Shown here one piece after another: positions 41,335 to 48,379 of a stretch of 64,000 bases of DNA. Numbering within the stretch: position 1 is the first letter of the stretch; every line of letters starts with the position of its first letter. The notes under the pieces were generated by a model that saw nothing but the letters and a program-made list of their open reading frames with translations, searched no databases and was not told the DNA's origin. The stretch is taken from NCBI RefSeq assembly GCF_900102895.1, contig NZ_FNGD01000001.1, positions 62,001-126,000 on the forward strand. Direction: 5' to 3'. The position numbers and the translations under genes are program-made. This DNA is from Arthrobacter sp. ov407. Lineage in GTDB: Bacteria; Actinomycetota; Actinomycetes; Actinomycetales; Micrococcaceae.

Positions 41335-41751
41335 TCAGGCCTTGCGGGGCAGCAGCAGGTTGGTGATCCGCAGGGTGCAGAGCCGCTGGCCGGCCTCGTT
41401 GGTGATCAGCACCTCGTGGGTGGTCAGGGTGCCGCCGAGATGGATCGGGGTTGCCGTGATCGTGATCAGCCCCTCGCGGGCCGACTTGTGGTGCGTGGCC
41501 GAGACGTCGACGCCCACCGCCGTCTTGCCCAGGGTGCTGGCGTGGATGACGGCGGCCCAAGACCCCACGGCCTCGCCCACGGCCAGGGAGGCGCCGCCGT
41601 GCAGGAGCCCGAACGACTGCCGGTTGCCCTCCACCGGCATGGTCGCCACCACGCGGTCCACGGACTCCTCGACGATCTTCACGCCCATCTTCTCGTCGAG
41701 TTCCCCGAGGGTGATCTTCCACAACTCGGTGCTGCCAGTCTCGGGCGTCAT
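41335..41751 (-). CDS. paaI: PaaI-type hotdog acyl-CoA thioesterase
   Basis: A 138-residue single hotdog-fold protein. The central FGLLHGGASLAVGEAVGSWAA (~47-67) is the PaaI/YbgC-type active-site helix, and VGVDVSATHHKSAREG (~78-93) is the following strand. PaaI hydrolyses hydroxyphenylacetyl-CoA or other dead-end CoA esters, releasing CoA when the phenylacetate pathway stalls. It is divergent from paaZ, sharing a 166-bp region with a PaaR-type palindrome, which supports the assignment. DHNA-CoA thioesterase is a less likely reading. Confidence 0.85.
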   Translation of the reverse strand: MTPETGSTELWKITLGELDEKMGVKIVEESVDRVVATMPVEGNRQSFGLLHGGASLAVGEAVGSWAAVIHASTLGKTAVGVDVSATHHKSAREGLITITATPIHLGGTLTTHEVLITNEAGQRLCTLRITNLLLPRKA

Positions 41752-41846
41752 AGCGTCTCCTTTGTTGCCGGCCGGCCGTGGGCCCGGACGGTCGGTGCCG
41801 CCGCTGCTAGTGTGTGGCAGGGCTCATTCATGTACTCTAGATCATA

Positions 41847-41868
41847 TTACCGAACGGACGGTCAGTAA
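41847..41868. promoter_or_regulatory. PaaR-type operator between paaI and paaZ
   Basis: TTACCGAACGG (41847-41857) and ACGGTCAGTAA (41858-41868) form a near-palindrome that aligns with the sites at 32201 and 48311. It lies 49 bp before the paaZ start and 96 bp before the paaI start. Confidence 0.7.
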
Positions 41869-41917
41869 TGTTCCGGCCGTGTTGATCTTGCTCCCCCGTT
41901 GGAAGGACCCGTCAACG

Positions 41918-44020
41918 ATGACCACCACAGCCGCACCCACAGTAGACACTGTCGAGATCGTTCCCAGCTTCATCCGGGGTTCCTGGTGGACTCCGGACGC
42001 CGCCTCCGCCGCCGGCGCAGCGCCGGTACTGGACGCCAGCACCGGCGAGCTCCTGGCCAAGGTCAGCACCGAGGGGCTCGACCTCGCCGCCGTCGTGGAC
42101 TACGGCCGCACCACTGGCCAAGCGGAACTGGGCACGCTGACCTTCCACCAGCGCGCGCTCAAGCTCAAGGAGCTGGCGCAGTACCTCAACGGCCGCCGCG
42201 AGGAGTTCTATGCGCTCTCGGCGCAGACCGGCGCCACCAAAATCGACTCGATGATCGACATCGACGGCGGGATCGGCGTCCTGTTCACCTTCGGGTCCAA
42301 GGGCCGCCGCGAACTGCCAAACTCCCAGGTGGTGGTGGACGGCCCCATGGAGGTGCTCTCCCGCGACGGCTCGTTCGCCGGCGAGCACATCTACACCCGC
42401 ATCCCCGGCGTCGCCGTGCAGATCAATGCCTTCAACTTCCCCGTGTGGGGCATGCTGGAGAAGCTGGCCCCGGCCTTCCTCGCCGGTGTGCCCACCATCG
42501 TCAAGCCGGCCACCCCCACGGGGTACGTGGCCGCCGCCGTGGTCAAGGCGATCGACGAATCCGGCATCCTGCCCACAGGCTCGCTGCAGCTGATTTCGGG
42601 CTCCGTCCGCACCCTGCTGGACCACCTGGACTACCGCGACCTCGTGGCCTTCACCGGCTCCGCCTCGACCGCCAACACGCTGAAGTCCCACCCCAACGTG
42701 GTCAAGGGCGGTGTCCGCTTCACCTCCGAGACCGACTCCCTCAACGCCGCGATCCTGGGCCCGGACGCCGTCAAGGGCACGCCGGAATTCGACGCCTTCA
42801 TTAAGTCCCTCGTCACCGAGATGACCGCCAAGGCCGGCCAGAAATGCACCTCGATCCGCCGCGCGATCGTGCCGCAGGAACTCGTCGCCGACGTCACCGC
42901 CGCCGTGGGGGACCGCATCCGCGAACGCGTCGTGCTCGGTGACCCCCGCGCCGAAGGCGTCACCATGGGCGCCCTGGCCTCCCTCGAGCAGCTCGCCGAC
43001 GTGCGCGCCGCCGTCCAGTCCATGCTCGACGCCGGCGGTGAGCTTGCCTATGGCACGCTCGATGCGCCGAAGGTCACCAGCGCGGACGGAAGCGTCGGCG
43101 TCGTCGACGGCGGTGCCTTCATGTCCCCGGTCCTGCTGAGCTGGGCCAACCCGGAGGTCGAGGAAGTCCACTCGCTCGAGGCCTTCGGCCCGGTGTCCTC
43201 GGTGATCGGGTACACAGACCTGGCCGACGCCGTCCGCCTCGCCGCCCGCGGCGGCGGCTCGCTCGTCGCCTCGGTCTGCACGAACGATCCCGCCGTGGCG
43301 CAGCAGCTGGTCACCGGTATCGCGGCCCACCACGGCCGCGTGCTCATGCTCAACCGCGAGGACGCCCGCAGCTCCACCGGCCACGGCTCCCCGGTCCCGC
43401 ACCTGGTCCACGGCGGTCCCGGCCGCGCCGGCGGCGGCGAAGAGCTCGGCGGCATCCGCTCGGTGATGCACCACATGCAGCGCACCGCCATCCAGGGCTC
43501 GCCCAACATGCTTACCGCCGTCACGGGCGTCTGGCACACCGGGGCGGACCGCAACTTCACGCTCGAGACCGAAGGTCAGCACCCGTTCCGGAAATCCCTG
43601 GCCACGCTGCACATTGGCGATGCCATCCGCTCGGAGCTGCGTGAGGTCTCGCTGGAGGAAATCACCAAGTTCGCGAACTCCACCGGCGACACCTTCTACG
43701 CGCACACCAACCAGGAAGCCGCCGCGGCCAACCCGTTCTTCCCGGGCATCGTGGCGCACGGCTACCTCCTGCTCAGCTGGGCTGCCGGCCTGTTCGTGGA
43801 GCCCGCACCGGGCCCCGTCCTGGCCAACTACGGCCTGGAGACCCTGCGCTTCATCACCCCGGTGGCCGCAGGCGACTCCATCCGGGTGACCCTGACGGCC
43901 AAGAAGATCACGCCGCGCGAGACCGACGAGTACGGCGAGGTGGCCTGGGACGCCGTCCTGACCAACCAGAACGACGAAATCGTGGCGACCTACGACGTCC
44001 TGACCCTCGTCGAGAAGTAG
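41918..44020 (+). CDS. paaZ: Bifunctional oxepin-CoA hydrolase / semialdehyde dehydrogenase PaaZ
   Basis: A 700-residue fusion enzyme. Residues ~10-530 are an aldehyde dehydrogenase, with the N-terminal PSFIRGSWW, the NAFNFPVWG motif (~170-178), and the catalytic Cys in AKAGQKCTSIRRA (~311). Residues ~555-695 are a MaoC-type hydratase (hotdog): the AHTNQEAAAANPFFPGIVAHGYLLLS segment (~595-620) carries the Asp/Glu-His-type active site. PaaZ opens the oxepin-CoA ring and oxidises the resulting semialdehyde. The ATG at 41918 follows a GGAAGGA site. paaABCDE (the ring epoxidase) is not in this window and must be elsewhere. Confidence 0.95.
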   Translation: MTTTAAPTVDTVEIVPSFIRGSWWTPDAASAAGAAPVLDASTGELLAKVSTEGLDLAAVVDYGRTTGQAELGTLTFHQRALKLKELAQYLNGRREEFYALSAQTGATKIDSMIDIDGGIGVLFTFGSKGRRELPNSQVVVDGPMEVLSRDGSFAGEHIYTRIPGVAVQINAFNFPVWGMLEKLAPAFLAGVPTIVKPATPTGYVAAAVVKAIDESGILPTGSLQLISGSVRTLLDHLDYRDLVAFTGSASTANTLKSHPNVVKGGVRFTSETDSLNAAILGPDAVKGTPEFDAFIKSLVTEMTAKAGQKCTSIRRAIVPQELVADVTAAVGDRIRERVVLGDPRAEGVTMGALASLEQLADVRAAVQSMLDAGGELAYGTLDAPKVTSADGSVGVVDGGAFMSPVLLSWANPEVEEVHSLEAFGPVSSVIGYTDLADAVRLAARGGGSLVASVCTNDPAVAQQLVTGIAAHHGRVLMLNREDARSSTGHGSPVPHLVHGGPGRAGGGEELGGIRSVMHHMQRTAIQGSPNMLTAVTGVWHTGADRNFTLETEGQHPFRKSLATLHIGDAIRSELREVSLEEITKFANSTGDTFYAHTNQEAAAANPFFPGIVAHGYLLLSWAAGLFVEPAPGPVLANYGLETLRFITPVAAGDSIRVTLTAKKITPRETDEYGEVAWDAVLTNQNDEIVATYDVLTLVEK

Positions 44021-44027
44021 CCCCTCC

Positions 44028-44121
44028 CGACGCTCCCTCACGTCCTGCGGGTCCAGCCCGGACGCTCCCTCATCAGTGAGGGAGCGTCCGTTGTCGGGCT
44101 GCCGGACGTGAGGGAGCGTCG
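44028..44121. repeat. Family C nested palindromic repeat
   Basis: Four copies of the core GACGCTCCCTCA occur in alternating orientation. The outer arms CGACGCTCCCTCACGTCC (44028-44045) and GGACGTGAGGGAGCGTCG (44104-44121) pair perfectly over 18 bp, and the inner arms CGGACGCTCCCTCA (44059-44072) and TGAGGGAGCGTCCG (44077-44090) pair perfectly over 14 bp. It begins 8 nt after the paaZ stop and may terminate paaZ. Confidence 0.8.
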
Positions 44122-44195
44122 CTTGTTCGGGGCGCAATTTGCACGGGCTTTCGCCCCCGCTCCGGCGTAAAATCTTGCTCGTAGGAGGTGGCGAA

Positions 44196-44603
44196 ATGAC
44201 CCTAGTACTCAATAAAGCCACAACAGTCCTGCCAGTCGATGATGCAGCGCGTGCCCGGCATTTCTACGCGGACACTTTGGGGCTCCCGCACCGTGGCGTG
44301 GCAGACGACGGAAGCGAATTGTTCGGCTCAGAAGGCGGCCCGATGCTGCAGCTGATGCCAGTCAAGGATGGAAAGCACTCAGAGCACACCACCCTGAGTT
44401 TCGAAGTCAGCGAGATCGAACGCACAGTCCAGGATATGGAAGCCAAAGGCGTCATGTTCCAGGACTACGATCGCCCGGATCTCAAGACCGAAAACCACAT
44501 TTGTACAACGGATTCAGAGAAGTGCGCCTGGTTCATGGACTCCGAGCACAATATTCTCTGCGTGCACGAGAACATCACCACGGCAGCTGATTACCAGCTC
44601 TGA
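44196..44603 (+). CDS. VOC family protein
   Basis: A 135-residue glyoxalase/bleomycin-resistance-fold protein: TTVLPVDDAARARHFYADTLGLP (~9-31) is the characteristic opening, HTTLSFEVSEIERTVQDMEAKGV the second beta-alpha unit, and AWFMDSEHNILCVHE the metal-binding final strand. The ATG at 44196 has a near-perfect AGGAGGTG ribosome site, and a TAAAAT box (44168-44173) is the likely -10. A longer frame from 44139 adds unrelated residues and is rejected. Base usage is slightly more A/T-rich than nearby genes. Substrate unknown. Confidence 0.88.
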   Translation: MTLVLNKATTVLPVDDAARARHFYADTLGLPHRGVADDGSELFGSEGGPMLQLMPVKDGKHSEHTTLSFEVSEIERTVQDMEAKGVMFQDYDRPDLKTENHICTTDSEKCAWFMDSEHNILCVHENITTAADYQL

Positions 44604-44648
44604 GGTCCGGTCCAGCCCTGGAAATTCGGGGGGACAAGATCAGGGTGG

Positions 44649-44700
44649 ACAGAAGCGCGGCGCTCCGGCTCAGCGGGGCGCCCCTTCTGTTGTCCAGACC
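44649..44700. terminator. Hairpin in the 44604-44816 gap
   Basis: GGACAGAAG with inner GGCGC pairs to GCGCC and CTTCTGTTGTCC, spanning about 44649-44700, between the convergent VOC and DUF427 genes. The rest of the gap shows no gene. Confidence 0.5.
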
Positions 44701-44816
44701 TTCGGACGGCCTTGGCGGACGCCGTCCGGGCTCTGCCCCGGGTCCGCCGCTGGCCGGGCGGGGGCACATTGACGCAGACACGCCGGCATTCGTCGGCGAA
44801 ACGCGTGCAGCGGCCG

Positions 44817-45674
44817 TCAAAGTGCCCCCGGAGGGCTCGGGCGGGACCAAGGGGTTACGGGGCGGGGCTGGAGCACGCCATCGACGCTCACGTCGAGGCG
44901 CTCATTGAAGAAGCTGATGAGTCCGTGGATCTGGGCGGCATCGGGGTACCGCCTGTCATAGCTCCACGCGATGTTCCCGCCCTGCCCGGAACCCGGGTAG
45001 CTCCAGTAGCTGGCCTGGCCCTTGTAGGGGCAGACGGTCCGCTTGGGGCTCTCCTCCATCAGGTCCAGCCGCACATCCGACGGCGGGATGTAGTACCGCA
45101 CCGGGAGCAGCGTCTCGTAGAGCAACTGCGCGCTGTGCGTCTTGGCGAGCGTCACGCCGTCGAGCGCCACGTCTACGTTCCTGGACGACGCGCGGATATC
45201 AACGCGGTGGAACGGATCACGCGGGTGGCCGATGATCTCCTCATCGTCCTCGAGCCAGTCGAAAGCGGCGAAATCCAGCACCACGTAACCGGCCAGGTCG
45301 GGGTCCTCGGGCCGGAAGGCGGCCCGGGGAACCGTTGCCCCCGCCGTCACGACGTCGAGTTCCTCGCCGGCACAGGTGTGCTTGCCAAACTTCGTTCGGG
45401 GGTCGAGCGACGTCGGCGGCTCGCCTCGCCGAACGGCGACCGCGTGCTCCTCGACAGAAGCCGCCGGCAGGGCCGGTGGGGCGAGCTCCGCCAACAGTTC
45501 CTGCTCCGGCACGGCAAAGATGGGGGTGATCCGCCGCGGTTCCCAAACCAGCCAGGCCTGCACCGTATCGACGACGACGTTTCCGCCGACACTTGCACGG
45601 ACCCTTTTGGCGGTGGGCTCGTAGCGCAGCTCGGGGAAGGCGCCCATGAGCACCTTCGATAGTCTGGTGGCCAT
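44817..45674 (-). CDS. DUF427 family protein (two DUF427 modules)
   Basis: A 285-residue protein. The N-terminal third (ELRYEPTAKRVRASVGGNVVVDTVQAWLVWEPRRITP) and the C-terminal part (VDIRASSRNVDVALDGVTLAKT, YYIPPSDVRLDLMEESPKRTVCPYKGQASYWSY) are two copies of the DUF427 fold. The conserved CPYKG at ~239-243 is in the second copy. DUF427 proteins are widespread in actinobacteria and uncharacterised. I chose the ATG at 45674; the open frame extends further upstream but is not conserved. It sits convergent to a VOC gene and downstream of the TetR gene. Confidence 0.85.
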   Translation of the reverse strand: MATRLSKVLMGAFPELRYEPTAKRVRASVGGNVVVDTVQAWLVWEPRRITPIFAVPEQELLAELAPPALPAASVEEHAVAVRRGEPPTSLDPRTKFGKHTCAGEELDVVTAGATVPRAAFRPEDPDLAGYVVLDFAAFDWLEDDEEIIGHPRDPFHRVDIRASSRNVDVALDGVTLAKTHSAQLLYETLLPVRYYIPPSDVRLDLMEESPKRTVCPYKGQASYWSYPGSGQGGNIAWSYDRRYPDAAQIHGLISFFNERLDVSVDGVLQPRPVTPWSRPSPPGAL

Positions 45675-45702
45675 CCTCACAGCGTGGACCCAGCGCCCTG
45701 TG

Positions 45703-45752
45703 CCGTCAAATGACGCCGTCAATGACGCCGTCAATGAGGTGCCGTCAATGAC
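45703..45752. repeat. 12-bp tandem repeats between tetR and DUF427 gene
   Basis: GCCGTCAA(A)TGAC recurs four times between about 45703 and 45752, with the third and fourth copies separated by an extra GGT. It is a small tandem array with no recognisable regulatory pattern. Confidence 0.5.
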
Positions 45753-45775
45753 AGCGGAGGCGGGGAAGGGCCCGC

Positions 45776-46381
45776 CTAGTTGGGGACGTGGAGGCCGTGG
45801 AACGCCATGGTGATGACGTCGTCGGCCAGCTTTTCCGGCGACAGCGAGCCGCCGGGCTTGTACCACTCGACGATCGAGTTGATGGTGCCGAACAGCAGAC
45901 GGGTGACGGTGCGGGGGTCGATGTCCTGGCGGAGCGTGCCCTCATCCCGGGCCTCGGAAATCAGGGCGGCGACCTTGTGGTCGAAGGTGCGGCGCCGTTC
46001 CAGCGCGTCCCGTTCGATCTCCGTGTTCCCGCGCAGGCGCAGCAGCAGCGTCACGAAGGGCAGCCGCTCCACCAGCACCGAGATGGTCTGGCGGACCACG
46101 AACTCGAGCCGGGCATCGGCCGAACCGGCAGTGGCCCCGGGCTGGTCCAGGATCGCCTCGAGCCCGCCGAGGGCATGGTCCAGGGCGAGCTTCAGCAGGT
46201 CGCCCTTGGACGGTACGTGGTGGTAGATCGCGGACTTGGAGATGCCCAGGTTCTCGGCAAGGATGCCCATCGAGGTGGCATCGTAGCCGTGGCGGTTGAA
46301 GACGTCGACGGCGATCACCAGCACCGACTGCTGGTCATAGCCGGGGCGGCCGCGCTTGGTGGTGGTTGTTGTGCTGGGCAT
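45776..46381 (-). CDS. paaR: TetR family regulator of the phenylacetate genes (PaaR type)
   Basis: A 201-residue repressor. The helix-turn-helix VIAVDVFNRHGYDATSMGILAENLGISKSAIYHHVPSKGDLL (~21-63) is classic TetR, and the C-terminal helical domain would bind an effector, probably phenylacetyl-CoA. The gene is the last of the paaI-like, paaK, tetR unit. It begins 31 bp after paaK with no clear promoter of its own, so it is probably auto-regulated through the operator at 48311-48332. Three similar 22-bp palindromes in the window are likely targets. PaaR identity is inferred from context. Confidence 0.85.
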   Translation of the reverse strand: MPSTTTTTKRGRPGYDQQSVLVIAVDVFNRHGYDATSMGILAENLGISKSAIYHHVPSKGDLLKLALDHALGGLEAILDQPGATAGSADARLEFVVRQTISVLVERLPFVTLLLRLRGNTEIERDALERRRTFDHKVAALISEARDEGTLRQDIDPRTVTRLLFGTINSIVEWYKPGGSLSPEKLADDVITMAFHGLHVPN

Positions 46382-46412
46382 AGTGGCTAGTTTCTCACGA
46401 TCGGGTTCTCAC

Positions 46413-47741
46413 TCAGCCCTTGGGGCGCATGTCGTAGATCCGCCGCAGCTTGCCGTTGGACCGCTCCAGCGAGCCGGGCTCGACGACGTCGACCGTGCAG
46501 GAGGAGCCGACGTGGATCTTAATCTGCTGCTGCAGTGCCTTGGCGGCGGACGCGGCGCCCTCGATCGTGACGGCGTCGCGGCGTTCGATCTTGACGGTCA
46601 GCTGGTCCATGCGCGTGCCCTCGGGCCGGGTCAGTTCCAGCTGGAAGTGCGGGCTGAGCTCGGGGATGCGCAGGGCGATCTCCTCGATCTGGGACGGGAA
46701 CAGGTTCACGCCGCGCAGGATGATCATGTCGTCGCTGCGGCCGGTGATGCGGCCCATGCGGCGGTGCGCCGGGCGCGCGGTGCCCGGCAGCAGCCGGGTG
46801 AGGTCCTTGGTGCGGTACCGGATGATCGGCAGCGCTTCCTTGGTGAGCGAGGTGAAGACGAGCTCGCCCGGTTCGCCGTCGCCCAGCACCACCGTGGGGT
46901 CGAAGGCATCGATGATTTCGGGGCGGAAGTGGTCCTCCCAGATGTGGCTGCCGTCCTGCGTTTCCACGCATTCGCCGGCGACGCCCGGGCCCATGACCTC
47001 GGAGAGGCCGTAGATGTCGCAGGCCTTGAGGTTCATGGTGGTCTCGAGCTCGTGCCGCATTTCCTCGGTCCACGGCTCGGCGCCCAGGACCGCGTACTTC
47101 AGTGACGTGGAGGCCGGGTCGATGCCCTGCTTGATCATCGCGTCGGCGATGGTCAGCAGGTACGTGGGGGTGGCCAGGATGGCGTCGGGCTTGAAGTCCT
47201 GGATGAGCGTGATCTGGCGCTCGGTCTGGCCGCCGGAGATCGGGATGACGGTGCAGCCGAGGGCCTCGGCGCCGGCGTGGGCGCCCATGCCGCCGGTGAA
47301 CAGGCCGTAGCCGTACGCGTTGTGCACCTTCATGCCCGGCCGGACGCCGGAGGCCCGCAGCGAGCGGGCCACAAGCTTTGCCCAGTCGGCGAGGTCCTTC
47401 TTCGTGTAGCCCACCACGGTGGCGCGGCCCGTGGTGCCGGAGCTGGCGTGGATCCGCGCGACCTCGTGCTGCGGCACGGCGAACATGCCGAAGGGGTACT
47501 CGAGCCGGAGGTCCTCCTTGGTGGTGAAGGGGAACTTGGCGAGGTCGGAGAGCTCACGCAGGTCCGTCGGGTGGACGCCGGCCTCGTCGAACTTGCGCTT
47601 GTACAGGGGGACGCGGTCATAGGCGTAGGCCACCGTGTGCTGCAGGCGGCTGAGCTGGAGCGCCTCAAGCTCGTCGCGGGAGATGGTTTCCTCGCGGTCC
47701 AGGACAGCGTCGGTAGTGGCGGCGGCAGTTTCTTGGGTCAT
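46413..47741 (-). CDS. paaK: Phenylacetate-CoA ligase PaaK
   Basis: A 442-residue adenylate-forming enzyme that activates phenylacetate. The P-loop IHASSGTTGRATVVGYT is at ~103-119, the A5-type GLSEVMGPGVAGEC motif at ~247-260, and the hinge and C-terminal domain have GRSDDMIILRGVNLFPSQIEE (~334-354), all diagnostic for PaaK. A longer frame adds unrelated residues; the ATG at 47741 has AGGGAA upstream. It is the committed first step that supplies phenylacetyl-CoA, the likely inducer of the TetR regulator encoded next. Confidence 0.95.
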   Translation of the reverse strand: MTQETAAATTDAVLDREETISRDELEALQLSRLQHTVAYAYDRVPLYKRKFDEAGVHPTDLRELSDLAKFPFTTKEDLRLEYPFGMFAVPQHEVARIHASSGTTGRATVVGYTKKDLADWAKLVARSLRASGVRPGMKVHNAYGYGLFTGGMGAHAGAEALGCTVIPISGGQTERQITLIQDFKPDAILATPTYLLTIADAMIKQGIDPASTSLKYAVLGAEPWTEEMRHELETTMNLKACDIYGLSEVMGPGVAGECVETQDGSHIWEDHFRPEIIDAFDPTVVLGDGEPGELVFTSLTKEALPIIRYRTKDLTRLLPGTARPAHRRMGRITGRSDDMIILRGVNLFPSQIEEIALRIPELSPHFQLELTRPEGTRMDQLTVKIERRDAVTIEGAASAAKALQQQIKIHVGSSCTVDVVEPGSLERSNGKLRRIYDMRPKG

Positions 47742-47757
47742 CTGTGGTTCCCTGTTT

Positions 47758-48288
47758 CTATTTCTTGGAGATCGTGCGGCTGCGGCCGCGGAACTCGGCG
47801 ATGAGTTCCACCGCAGGGGCATCGGCGGCGATGTCGGCGGGGAGTTCGCCCGGGACCGTAGCGGCGGGAACCGAGCCGGCAGATGCCGCCGTCGGAGTGC
47901 CCGCGCCGGGATCGGCGGCGTAGATCTGGATGTCGTACAGACCGCTGCGCCCGGTGCTGGCGCGGCGGTTGGCGACGGCGGTCAGGACCTGGCCGCGGAA
48001 GGCTGGCTTGAGGAAGTTGATGTCGACGCCGGAGGCCACGGTGATGTTGCCCTCGTCGGCCGGGCTCGGGCTGGCCGGGTTGCAGGCCAAGGCGAAAGCA
48101 GTGTCGCCGAAGGCGAAGATCATTCCGCCGTGGGCCATGCCGAATCCATTGAGCATTTCCTGCCGGAGCGTCATCCGGATCGTGGCATGTCCGTCGTCCA
48201 GTGCGAGAACTTCGATGCCCATCCATTCGGAGGCGTAGTCGTCTTTAAGGATGGGGTGGGTGTCACCGGAAATCGTCAGTTCAGCCAT
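47758..48288 (-). CDS. PaaI-like hotdog thioesterase with internal insertion
   Basis: A 176-residue hotdog-fold thioesterase of the PaaI (phenylacetic acid degradation) family: ATIRMTLRQEMLNGFGMAHGGMIFAFGDTAFALACN (~35-70) contains the HGG active-site helix and Asp. Usual PaaI proteins have about 140 residues. Here ~35 Ala/Pro/Gly-rich residues (~125-158) are inserted before the final strand, most simply as a disordered loop. It is the second PaaI-like protein in the window. The gene is the first of a unit with paaK and tetR and lies behind a PaaR-type operator. Confidence 0.87.
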   Translation of the reverse strand: MAELTISGDTHPILKDDYASEWMGIEVLALDDGHATIRMTLRQEMLNGFGMAHGGMIFAFGDTAFALACNPASPSPADEGNITVASGVDINFLKPAFRGQVLTAVANRRASTGRSGLYDIQIYAADPGAGTPTAASAGSVPAATVPGELPADIAADAPAVELIAEFRGRSRTISKK

Positions 48289-48310
48289 GCCTCGTTGCCT
48301 CCAGCTTTAT

Positions 48311-48332
48311 TTACCGAATGTTCATTAGGTAA
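48311..48332. promoter_or_regulatory. PaaR-type operator of the paaI-like/paaK/tetR unit
   Basis: TTACCGAATGT (48311-48321) and TCATTAGGTAA (48322-48332) form a near-perfect 22-bp palindrome. It lies 22 bp upstream of the paaI-like ATG on the minus strand and 47 bp upstream of pta on the plus strand. Confidence 0.75.
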
Positions 48333-48379
48333 TCCCATGTGGGTGCCCGCTGTCAAGGGGTGTAAGTATGCTGGGACAC

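Noticed and set aside
41912..44221. Minus-strand frame of 769 codons opposite paaZ
   Set aside because: Antisense shadow caused by high third-position GC; PaaZ motifs are on the plus strand.
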